Of a stretch of DNA of 64,000 nt, positions 9,156 to 16,549 are shown piece by piece (the first letter of the stretch is position 1; every line of letters starts with the position of its first letter). The stretch comes from Pseudomonadota bacterium. GTDB lineage: Bacteria > Pseudomonadota > Gammaproteobacteria > Xanthomonadales > Xanthomonadaceae. The DNA lies in the NCBI GenBank assembly GCA_021821195.1, contig JAKACT010000004.1:1-64000 (forward strand), in the 5' to 3' direction. Below the pieces are notes generated by a model. The model had not been told where the DNA came from. It saw only the letters and a program-made list of their open reading frames with translations, and did not search any database. Position numbers and translations under genes: made by a program.

Positions 9156-9602
9156 ATGAAATTGATCGTTGCGTGCGCGTTGTTCACTTCGCTTGCTGGG
9201 TGCGCAAGTGGATTTTATGGGGGGTCAAGTATTCCCACGCCCAATGATTTGGAGTATGCCGCTAATATCGCTTTCGCCGGCCGAAGTGCCGATGCCATTG
9301 TGATGCGCTTTGGGCTGCCGATGAGCCGGACAACGCTATCCGGGAAGGATGTCTTCGTCTGGCAAGCCAACACGACGATGCAATGGTCGGGGCCAACCCA
9401 AAATACGCGCGTCCAAGGGAGCGTTGGTGATCCACTAAAGCCGCCGTATAGCAGTATTCCCTATAGCGCCACCATCGCGACCCCCACGTACGAGACCGCT
9501 CAGTATCAGTGTCAAATGTTCGCATTCATTGACGCGAACGGGGTGGTTCAAGAAGTCAGGTTTGCTGGTCGCATGGGAGCGTGTCAATCATTCATGCCGT
9601 AG
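9156..9602 (+). CDS. Predicted lipoprotein, possible SmpA/BamE-like fold
   Basis: Signal peptide with lipobox LAGC (MKLIVACALFTSLAGCASG). Contains ADAIVMRFGLPMSRTTLSGKDVFVWQ, reminiscent of small SmpA-like lipoproteins. Confidence 0.7.
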   Translation: MKLIVACALFTSLAGCASGFYGGSSIPTPNDLEYAANIAFAGRSADAIVMRFGLPMSRTTLSGKDVFVWQANTTMQWSGPTQNTRVQGSVGDPLKPPYSSIPYSATIATPTYETAQYQCQMFAFIDANGVVQEVRFAGRMGACQSFMP

Positions 9603-9618
9603 CTAACGGGGCGTGGGC

Positions 9619-10239
9619 CTACAGTCTTTTCAGTGCGCCTTGATACTGACGCAGATTCGCCAGCGAGCGGGCTTTCCCCGCAGAGGTCTTGGGGCCAGTG
9701 GATCGACCTCCGTGGAATCTGCATCTGCGCTTTCCCGGCTCGCTCTTGGTTTGGCAAGGTAGTCCGTCCCGGTGCCGCTTCGCTCCACACTCGACACGCA
9801 GGGTAGTCTTACCGGACTCATACGCGCCTGCGCGCGCGCGCGCGATGCGTGCGGTAATTCCGGTCATTCTGCCGGACTCTTGCGCGCGCGCGGAACGCTC
9901 AGGTATCCGGCTCATACGCGCCTGCGTGTATTGGTCGCACAATTCCGGTTCACTAGCCGGACTCTTGGGGCGCTCTGCTTCGCTACGCTCTATCCCAGTC
10001 AGCCTGGCCCATTCAATCAGGATGGCGTCCAGCGTGGCGCTATTGGTCGCCTCCACGCTACCTGGTCGCAAGGTTGCCCGCTTGGCTTCAATGACCGCCT
10101 GCGCCACTTCGCCCGGCATGTAGTCAATCCGAACGATATGCGCGCGACGATCCCGTTGCAGTCGGTTCAAATGCTGTTTACAGCGGGACAGGTAGCCGTC
10201 GGTAGCGGCCAAGTCGTTCGAGTTCGGATGGTCGTTCAT
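9619..10239 (-). CDS. HGGxSTG-like zinc-binding motif protein
   Basis: C-terminus CGAKRHRDGLPCQTKSEPGKRRCRFHGGRSTGPKTSAGKARSLANLRQYQGALKRL matches the HGGxSTG(P)KT pattern of phage/island proteins. Start overlaps the upstream stop by 4 nt. Confidence 0.75.
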   Translation of the reverse strand: MNDHPNSNDLAATDGYLSRCKQHLNRLQRDRRAHIVRIDYMPGEVAQAVIEAKRATLRPGSVEATNSATLDAILIEWARLTGIERSEAERPKSPASEPELCDQYTQARMSRIPERSARAQESGRMTGITARIARARAGAYESGKTTLRVECGAKRHRDGLPCQTKSEPGKRRCRFHGGRSTGPKTSAGKARSLANLRQYQGALKRL

Positions 10240-10781
10240 CGTTCCGCCGTCGGCCTAGGTATCGCTTTGCCTGCCCTACGCCTGAAACACCACGGGCAAT
10301 TGCCTACCCGGTCAGGTGCGCCTAGCTCCAGCAGTACCGGGCCGCAGCCGTCGCAGATCGCTGCCTGTGCGCCTCGCCAGATCGCCGGCACCTTGCCTGC
10401 ATCCATGTCGGCGGACGCGGCTAGCGCGCGCAGGTGCGCCCGGTAGTTCCGTTCGGTGAAGTCGGGGACTTGGGCATAGGTCAGTACGTCGGCATCCTCC
10501 ATGCGCTCGACGTGGGTCAGGTCGATATCCTCCAGCTCCGCTAGCCGCAGCAGCTCCTTGCGCATGTGCCCGATGGTGGCCATACGTGCGCCCACCGGCA
10601 GCGGCTGCACGTGCGATTGATCATGCAGCGCGTCCAGTAAGGCGGCCTTGTTCGCGGCCAGCCTTGCGCGCAGCTCCTCCGTGAGGGTGCCGGGCTTGGC
10701 TTCGACGTGCAGGCGTTCGCCGCGTGCTTCGACCTTGATCCCGGCATTCCGGATTTCGGCCAGTAGTGCATGGGCGCTCAT
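10236..10781 (-). CDS. TubC N-terminal docking-domain-like protein with C-terminal zinc ribbon
   Basis: MSAHALLAEIRNAGIKVEARGERLHVEAKPGTLTEELRARLAANKAALLDAL resembles TubC_N. C-terminus CDGCG...CPWC. ATGA overlaps at both ends of the gene. Confidence 0.72.
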   Translation of the reverse strand: MSAHALLAEIRNAGIKVEARGERLHVEAKPGTLTEELRARLAANKAALLDALHDQSHVQPLPVGARMATIGHMRKELLRLAELEDIDLTHVERMEDADVLTYAQVPDFTERNYRAHLRALAASADMDAGKVPAIWRGAQAAICDGCGPVLLELGAPDRVGNCPWCFRRRAGKAIPRPTAER

Positions 10782-12049
10782 AGGTCGAACGCCTCCACTT
10801 CATCGCTCGAAGATGGCGGCACCGACTCCGAAGGTGGCGAAGATAGCGGGCAATTTTGTGCGCCACCTTCGCCATCTTCGGCGCTACCTTCGGGAGCTTG
10901 GAGCCGCCAGCGCCAGCCGCCGGCCATCCCGTCCTTGACGGCCACCGCGCCAATTTTCCGCTTTGCCCGGTGCATGGCGTCTTTCGAGAATCCCGCCGCA
11001 GATGCCTCTGCAAACACCTCTTTTGCCGGACGGGAACCATAGTGCAGCAGCTCGCGCAGGAAGCCCGCCGAATCTGCGCCAGGCTCATCCTCCACCGCTT
11101 CCGCCGACGCCAGCAGCTCGCGCGCTGAACCTTCCAGCGCCGCACCCCAGCGCACCCGTGACGCTTCATAGCCTGCATCACCATCCACGTTGTATTGCTC
11201 CAGATCGTAGGCAAAGCCGCCGCCGTCCGGGCCAATGTTCGACTTCGCACGGGCTAGAAACCGCCGCGCGGATTCGCCGTCCTTTGCCTCCGCCTTCGCA
11301 GTCACTAGCACCAGCCGGGCCAGCGCACCGAATGCCAGCGAACCGGTAATGCGCTCGACGGGCTCCCGGCCTGCGGTGCCTTTCGTGAAGTGTGTAATGC
11401 CCAGCAGCGCGCAGCGGTGCCGGCTGGCAATGTCCACCAGCGGTTGCAGACTGCGCCGCACCTCGGCGTTCTTGTGCGAGTCACCCGCCACTGTGGAAAC
11501 CACAGGATCGACGATCAGCAGCCGCAGGTCGGGAATGCTGGCCAGTGCTGCGGCCAGCGGGCCGCAATCTCTTGCCGGGTCGAATGGCCGTTGCTCCTTC
11601 CCGTGACGAACCCCCACCACGACATGCACGCGATTCACGTCTGCACCTGCGGCCAGCAGGCGCGGGATCAGGGTATCGTCGGGCTCATCCTCGCCCGACC
11701 AGATCGCCACGCTGCCGCGCTGGGCCTGCCGTCCGTCTGGCCAATACCCGCCAGTGGTCACGGCTGCCGCCAGCGACAGCGCAATCGTGGTCTTACCGGT
11801 ACCGGGCTGGCCACCCAAGATCGCCAGCTTCCCGGCTGCCAACCACCCATTCCAGAGCCAATCCGTCCGGGTCGGCCTATAGCTTGATCCCTTGCGTAGG
11901 ATGACCGTCGGCGCCATGTCAGCATCGCGTGGGGAAGTGCGACACGCTGCACCCACAGGGCTTGCTACACGTCCCAGAAAGGCTAGGTCACGCGCCGCGC
12001 GCTCCTCCAGACTTCGCACCGATGCGGGCAGTTCAGTGGGCAGGTTCAT
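10778..12049 (-). CDS. RepA/RecA-like AAA family ATPase
   Basis: Walker A GGQPGTGKTTIALSLAAAV, Walker B-like DLRLLIVDPVVS, ITHFTKG motif. Start MNLPTELPASVRSLEERAAR overlaps the upstream stop by 4 nt. Confidence 0.85.
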   Translation of the reverse strand: MNLPTELPASVRSLEERAARDLAFLGRVASPVGAACRTSPRDADMAPTVILRKGSSYRPTRTDWLWNGWLAAGKLAILGGQPGTGKTTIALSLAAAVTTGGYWPDGRQAQRGSVAIWSGEDEPDDTLIPRLLAAGADVNRVHVVVGVRHGKEQRPFDPARDCGPLAAALASIPDLRLLIVDPVVSTVAGDSHKNAEVRRSLQPLVDIASRHRCALLGITHFTKGTAGREPVERITGSLAFGALARLVLVTAKAEAKDGESARRFLARAKSNIGPDGGGFAYDLEQYNVDGDAGYEASRVRWGAALEGSARELLASAEAVEDEPGADSAGFLRELLHYGSRPAKEVFAEASAAGFSKDAMHRAKRKIGAVAVKDGMAGGWRWRLQAPEGSAEDGEGGAQNCPLSSPPSESVPPSSSDEVEAFDL

Positions 12050-12480
12050 GCCAGCACCTCCCGCGCGCGTTCGATGCGATCCACCGCCAGCGCCAGCCGG
12101 TCGGCATCCTCGCCTGCGAATATCTCCGCTGCGCGCAGATCGCGCGCTGCAATCAGGAGTAGGCAAGACTCCCGCGCCAGCACGCCCAGCGCCGCACGCC
12201 AGCTTGCCCGCTTGAACGCTTCCTGCGCCTCCTTGCGAGCATCCGGCGACAGGTCTTTGATCCGCTCGGGGAACAGGTCGGCCAGCTCCAGCCCCAGCGC
12301 GCGCAGCGGGTCGGTAGCGTTCCCGCAGGCGAAACACCACAACAGGATGTTGCCATTGTCCGCTTCACTAAGAGAAAGGCTGCCGCGTGCGTGCGAATGG
12401 CCCACCGGACAATCTGCTCGCCATCCTATGCCGTTGGGCTTCACGTGCTCCAGCCGCGAGAGGATCAGATCAACGCCCAT
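12046..12480 (-). CDS. Zinc-finger primase-like protein
   Basis: MGVDLILSRLEHVKPNGIGWRADCPVGHSHARGSLSLSEADNGNILLWCFACG: CHC2/Toprim-primase-like Cys/His finger. Confidence 0.72.
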   Translation of the reverse strand: MGVDLILSRLEHVKPNGIGWRADCPVGHSHARGSLSLSEADNGNILLWCFACGNATDPLRALGLELADLFPERIKDLSPDARKEAQEAFKRASWRAALGVLARESCLLLIAARDLRAAEIFAGEDADRLALAVDRIERAREVLA

Positions 12481-12625
12481 TTGCCACCCCCCGCAAGATG
12501 ATCGCAGTGGCCATCACGGCTAACGGCACGGTATTGGCGATGGTGTCAGCATTGAGTTGCGCCCAGCAGGCCAGCTTGCGCAAGCCTGCACCTAGTCCGT
12601 GCTGGTACTCCTGTCGCAAGTTCAT
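12470..12625 (-). CDS. Hypothetical 51-aa protein, translationally coupled
   Basis: Not in the ORF track. Reads MNLRQEYQHGLGAGLRKLACWAQLNADTIANTVPLAVMATAIILRGVANGR*. ATG overlaps the AlpA stop by 4 nt; its end overlaps the primase-like start by 11 nt. Confidence 0.7.
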   Translation of the reverse strand: MNLRQEYQHGLGAGLRKLACWAQLNADTIANTVPLAVMATAIILRGVANGR

Positions 12626-12828
12626 TCAGCGCGCCCCTTTGCGCTGGCGCGCTCAATCAGGTCGCGGATATCCGCGATACGCCACGCTGTACAGCGCTCG
12701 CCGATCTTGACGGGTTGCGGATAGCGTCCGTCGCGTACACCCGCCCACCAGGTGGAACGGGAAACCGGGTACAGCTTCAGGACATCGGGCAGTCGCAGGA
12801 AGCCGGTGTTGGTGGTGCTGCGTTCCAT
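12622..12828 (-). CDS. AlpA family transcriptional regulator
   Basis: GFLRLPDVLKLYPVSRSTWWAGVRDGRYPQPVKIGERCTAWRIADIRDLIE: classic AlpA/excisionase-like HTH. Confidence 0.88.
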   Translation of the reverse strand: MERSTTNTGFLRLPDVLKLYPVSRSTWWAGVRDGRYPQPVKIGERCTAWRIADIRDLIERASAKGRAE

Positions 12829-12930
12829 CGTATCGCCTCATGTCGGCCCCCACTGGGCCGGGCGACACCTACTAAATACCCCTTGGACGAGCAGTCAACG
12901 GAGGGGCGGCTCGCCCCGACAGGGAGAAGT

Positions 12931-14136
12931 TCACCCTGCCTTTCTGGTCATCTGGATCACTTGCGCGTCAGCGCGCAAATTGTCCAGATAGTCCGCCCAT
13001 GCCTGCATTGTCCTATGACGTTCACTCAGAAACGCGGTGCGGTCATAGGCCTTCTGGATCTCGTCCTTCTTGGCGTGCGCTAGCTGCGCTTCCAGCACGT
13101 CAGCCGGAATGTTCAGCCGTTCTCGGGCCACGGTACGAAACATGCCCCGGAAGCCATGCGTGGCGTGCTTGCCTTGGAGGCCGCTACGGCGCAGGGCCGC
13201 GCTCAGGGCGTCCCGGTGCAGGTGTGGGGTTGTTTGCCGGGCCAGCGGTGGGAAAACGTACTGCTTGCCTTCGGTGTACACCAGCATTCCGCGCAGGGTG
13301 TCGACCGCTTGCCGGGACAGCGGGACGATGTGCGCGTGCCGCATCTTCATCTTGGCGGCAGGCAAAGACCACTCTGCTGCCTCCAAGTCCACCTCCGCCC
13401 ATTCCATACCGGCCACGTTGCCAGGCCGCTGTGCGGTCAGCATCGCCAGCCGCAGGGCCGCGCGGGTGACGGGAACGGGGTAGCTTTCGACAGCTTCCAG
13501 CACTTGCCTCACGTCCGACAGGTTCACGGCGGCGGGAATGTGTCCCTTGTCCACTTTGGGCACGGAGCCACGCAGCGACAGCAGGCGGCCGTCGTCCCGT
13601 AAGCCCTCCTGCATCGCGTATGCCACGATGCGGCCTAGGTAGCTGCGGGCCATAACGGCCAATGTGGGTGGGATCTTTCCCAGTGCGTCAGACGCCGCCT
13701 TGCTCGATAGCGTTGCGATGGATTGATTCCGTAGGGCAGGCGTCAGGTAGTCATGGATGATGTACCGCGCTTTTTTCAACGTGGCGGGTGCCCAGCTCGG
13801 CTTGTTCCGCTCGATCCACGCTTCGGCTACTTTGGGGAAGCCGGCAGACGCGTCGCGCTTGGCGGTTGCCTTGCGTTCGGCTCGCTCGGCTGCCGGGTCG
13901 ACCCCATCCCGCAGCAGCGCACGGGCTTTGCCGGCCTTGTCGCGGGCCTCGGCAATCGATAGCCCCACGCCCAAAGACAGGCGGTTCTCCCTGCCATCGG
14001 GCCGCCGATATTTCAGGTACCAGCGCCGCGCTCCGGCTGCTGTCACTTCGACATACAGGCCGCCGCCGTCGAAGTGCTTGCCTGGTGGCGCGGTCTTCAG
14101 GGTCAGGGCAGTCAATCGGTTGACGGTTGTAGCCAT
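12931..14136 (-). CDS. Tyrosine-type site-specific integrase (P4-like, DUF4102 N-terminus)
   Basis: MATTVNRLTALTLKTAPPGKHFDGGGLYVEVTAAGARRWYLKYR..., catalytic region LAMLTAQRPGNVAGMEW...HGFRGMFRTVARE...QLAHAKKDEIQKAYDR. Adjacent to tRNA-Leu. Confidence 0.93.
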   Translation of the reverse strand: MATTVNRLTALTLKTAPPGKHFDGGGLYVEVTAAGARRWYLKYRRPDGRENRLSLGVGLSIAEARDKAGKARALLRDGVDPAAERAERKATAKRDASAGFPKVAEAWIERNKPSWAPATLKKARYIIHDYLTPALRNQSIATLSSKAASDALGKIPPTLAVMARSYLGRIVAYAMQEGLRDDGRLLSLRGSVPKVDKGHIPAAVNLSDVRQVLEAVESYPVPVTRAALRLAMLTAQRPGNVAGMEWAEVDLEAAEWSLPAAKMKMRHAHIVPLSRQAVDTLRGMLVYTEGKQYVFPPLARQTTPHLHRDALSAALRRSGLQGKHATHGFRGMFRTVARERLNIPADVLEAQLAHAKKDEIQKAYDRTAFLSERHRTMQAWADYLDNLRADAQVIQMTRKAG

Positions 14137-14168
14137 CTCAGAGCTCTCCCGCAGGGCTGGCGGCAGGA

Positions 14169-14209
14169 TTGCCCCACAATTGCCCCTACGTTGCCCCCGA
14201 TGTTGCCCC
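14169..14209. repeat. Four iterated TTGCCCC motifs, tRNA-proximal end of the island (putative integrase arm sites)
   Basis: attgccccacaattgcccctacgttgcccccgatgttgcccct: TTGCCCC at 14169, 14180, 14191, 14203 (11-12 bp period), between the integrase start and the att core. Confidence 0.65.
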
Positions 14210-14259
14210 TTACTGACTTGGGATTCAATGGGATGTTCTTGGATGTCATGAAACAAGAA

Positions 14260-14278
14260 ACCCGCCATGCAGGCGGGT
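14260..14278 (-). terminator. Terminator-like hairpin downstream of tRNA-Leu
   Basis: Minus strand ACCCGCC-tgcat-GGCGGGT followed by TTCTTGTTT. Confidence 0.6.
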
Positions 14279-14325
14279 CTGAGAGGGCTTCGCTGGACTT
14301 CTTTGGATGTTGTTGATCGTTGTGT

Positions 14326-14348
14326 TGGTGCGAAAGGCGGGACTCGAA
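14326..14348. repeat. Proximal att-like site within tRNA-Leu 3' end
   Basis: tggtgcgaaaggcgggactcgaa, paired with 8716-8737. Confidence 0.85.
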
Positions 14349-14410
14349 CCCGCACGCCTTGCGGCACTGGAACCTAAATCCAGGGCGTCTACCAATTCCG
14401 CCACTTTCGC
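14326..14410 (-). tRNA. tRNA-Leu (anticodon UAG)
   Basis: GCGAAAGTGGCGGAATTGGTAGACGC...CTGGATTTAGGTTCCAG...GGGTTCGAGTCCCGCCTTTCGCACCA; long variable arm, encoded CCA. Confidence 0.95.
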
Positions 14411-14525
14411 GCGCCGGCATTGTAGCGGCGTCGATGGGCGTGGTGGGCGAACCGTGGCTCGAATCCGCGCTGGCGCATGCCAGGCAAAAGAAAACGCCCG
14501 GCTTGTGGCCGGGCGTTTCGGGGTT

Positions 14526-14601
14526 TGGTGGGCCGTCAAGGATTCGAACCTTGGACCTATTGATTAAGAGTCAACTGCTCTACCAACTGAGCTAACGGCC
14601 C
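14526..14601 (-). tRNA. tRNA-Lys (anticodon CUU)
   Basis: GGGCCGTTAGCTCAGTTGGTAGAGCAGTTGACTCTTAATCAA...GGTTCGAATCCTTGACGGCCCACCA. Confidence 0.95.
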
Positions 14602-14670
14602 CGAAGAAGCGAAATTGTAGCAAACACCCGATCAACTGCAAGTACCCGCGGTCGATCGTTCATCAAAGGG

Positions 14671-14747
14671 TGGGGTGGCTGAAGGGACTCGAACCCTCGA
14701 CAACTGGAATCACAATCCAGGACTCTAACCAACTGAGCTACAGCCAC
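14671..14747 (-). tRNA. tRNA-His (anticodon GUG)
   Basis: GTGGCTGTAGCTCAGTTGGTTAGAGTCCTGGATTGTGATTCCAGTTGTCGAGGGTTCGAGTCCCTTCAGCCACCCCA. Confidence 0.93.
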
Positions 14748-14769
14748 CACCGAAAACTGTCCCGCTGCT

Positions 14770-14846
14770 TGGCGCGCCCGGCAGGAATCGAACCTGCAAC
14801 CACCGGCTTAGAAGGCCGGTGCTCTATCCGGTTGAGCTACGGGCGC
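14770..14846 (-). tRNA. tRNA-Arg (anticodon UCU)
   Basis: GCGCCCGTAGCTCAACCGGATAGAGCACCGGCCTTCTAAGCCGG...TTCGATTCCTGCCGGGCGCGCCA. Confidence 0.95.
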
Positions 14847-14879
14847 CCGGGCCGGAACTTGGATCGGGTTGCACCGGAA

Positions 14880-14956
14880 TGGTCGGGGTAGAGGGATTCG
14901 AACCCCCGACATCCTGCTCCCAAAGCAGGCGCGCTACCAGACTGCGCTATACCCCG
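14880..14956 (-). tRNA. tRNA-Pro (anticodon UGG)
   Basis: CGGGGTATAGCGCAGTCTGGTAGCGCGCCTGCTTTGGGAGCAGG...GGTTCGAATCCCTCTACCCCGACCA. Confidence 0.95.
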
Positions 14957-15223
14957 CCCGATGGAACCGATTCATTCCAGCGCCGCCCGACTGCCGCGAT
15001 CACTGTCTTCCGAGCACGCCAGCGCAACGAAAGGCCGGGCATTGTCCGTCTGCGCGCGCCGTCTGTCAACGCATCGCGGATGGGTGGGTGGCGAGGCGGC
15101 CGGAAATCGAGGAAACTAGCAAGTTCCGCGCGGTCGTGGCCGCGCCCGGGACGGTCGTCCCGGTAACCGCATCCATCCGCACCATTTCAGGGTTCGCGCG
15201 AACCCGCCAGGAGTCATCGCATC

Positions 15224-16516
15224 ATGCAAGTCTCGGTCGAATCCATCGGCAACCTCGAGCGCCGCGTCATCCTCAGCCTGCCCGCCGGCGACGTCGAGGC
15301 GCAGATCGGCAGCCGCCTGCGCGAAATCGCGCACACGGTGCGGATCAAGGGCTTCCGTCCTGGCAAGGTGCCGGCCAAGGTGGTCGAACAGCGCTACGGC
15401 GGCCAGGTCCGCGCCGAGATCCTCGATGGCCTGCTGCGCGAGGGCCTGGGCAAGGCGGTGCGCGAGAACGAACTGAACGTCGTCGGCGCGCCGCAGATGA
15501 TGCCGGGCGAAGACGCTGCCGAGGGCGAGCTGAAGTACGTGGCTTCGGTGGAGTTGGCGCCGGACTTCGGCGAGCTCGACATGGGCAAGCTGGAGATCGT
15601 CCGCCATACCGCGGAAGTCACCGACGAAGACGTCGAGCGCATGCTCGAGAACCTGCGCCAGCAGCGCGCCAGCTGGACGCAGGCCGCCCGCGCCGCCAAG
15701 GCCGGCGACCTGGTGAACCTGGAAACCAGCAGCATCGTCGACGGCGTGCGCATGCCGGCCGAAGGCGCGGAGCGCACCAGCACCGTGCTGGGCTCGGCCG
15801 CGATCTACCCCGAGGTCGAGTCCGCCATCGTCGGCATGCAGCCGGGCGAGGAGAAGACCCTCGACGTGACCCTGCCGGCCGACTGGCATGCCGCGCAGTT
15901 CGCCGGCAAGACCATCACCTCCACCTTCAAGTTGCTCGACGTCGCCGAGCAGGTGCTGCCGGAAGTCGATGCCGCGTTCATCCGCAGCTTCGGCGTCAAG
16001 AGCGGCGACCTGGAGCAGTTCAAGGCCGACATCCGCAGCAACCTGGAACGCGAGCTCAAGGGCGCGCTGATGAACCGCCTGCGTCGCGAAGTCGGCGAAC
16101 AGCTGGCGGCCGTCTACAAGGACGTCGAGCTGCCGCCGCGGTTGGTCGAGAATGAGGCGCAGGCACTGATGGCCAACGCCGCCGAACAGGCCCGTCGCCA
16201 GGGCCAGCAGCTTGCCGCCGCGCCCGAGGCGTTCCAGGACGCCGCGCGCAAGCGCGTGCTGGTGGCGCTGCTGGTGGGCGAAGTGGCCCGCCGCAACGAA
16301 CTGCGGCTGGAGCCGGAGCGCCTGAACGAAACCATGCACCTGATCGCCTCCACCTACGAACAGCCGCAGCAGGTCATTGATCTGTACCGCAACGACCCCC
16401 AGTTGATGCAGGGACTGCAGAACCGCGTGATGGAAGAGCAGGTCACCGACTGGATCGCCGCGCGTGCCCAGCACACCGAGAAGGCGCTGAGCTTCCAGGA
16501 AGCGATCAACCAGTAA
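15224..16516 (+). CDS. tig: Trigger factor
   Basis: [59 protein letters not shown]; followed by clpP-clpX-lon. Confidence 0.96.
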   Translation: MQVSVESIGNLERRVILSLPAGDVEAQIGSRLREIAHTVRIKGFRPGKVPAKVVEQRYGGQVRAEILDGLLREGLGKAVRENELNVVGAPQMMPGEDAAEGELKYVASVELAPDFGELDMGKLEIVRHTAEVTDEDVERMLENLRQQRASWTQAARAAKAGDLVNLETSSIVDGVRMPAEGAERTSTVLGSAAIYPEVESAIVGMQPGEEKTLDVTLPADWHAAQFAGKTITSTFKLLDVAEQVLPEVDAAFIRSFGVKSGDLEQFKADIRSNLERELKGALMNRLRREVGEQLAAVYKDVELPPRLVENEAQALMANAAEQARRQGQQLAAAPEAFQDAARKRVLVALLVGEVARRNELRLEPERLNETMHLIASTYEQPQQVIDLYRNDPQLMQGLQNRVMEEQVTDWIAARAQHTEKALSFQEAINQ

Positions 16517-16549
16517 CTTCAACAGGCGGAAACGCCGAGCGAGCAATCA

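Larger units (their letters stand above)
8716..14348. mobile_element. Integrative genomic island / possible phage satellite inserted at the 3' end of tRNA-Leu(UAG)
   Basis: Imperfect direct repeat tggtgc[g]aaaggcgggactcgaa at 8716-8737 and 14326-14348, the latter being the tRNA-Leu 3' end. Encloses a tyrosine integrase next to the tRNA plus AlpA, primase-like, AAA ATPase and other accessory genes. Confidence 0.88.

Noticed and set aside
9810-9975. Repeats considered as a CRISPR array or tandem iterons
   Set aside because: Only about three imperfect copies with no uniform spacers, and contained within a coding frame. No CRISPR array or cas gene seen in the window.
9772-10446. 224-aa + strand ORF opposite the HGGxSTG and TubC_N genes
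   Set aside because: Minus-strand genes have motifs and ATGA coupling; the + frame has none.
14670-14957. tRNA cluster as a second integration site
   Set aside because: No repeated tRNA 3' ends or mobile genes flank Lys/His/Arg/Pro; only tRNA-Leu shows an att duplicate.
14307-15166. Several ORFs in the tRNA cluster (e.g. 14320..14595, 14670..14891, 14819..15166)
   Set aside because: Translations of tRNA-Leu/Lys/His/Arg/Pro genes in reverse; classic spurious tRNA ORFs.
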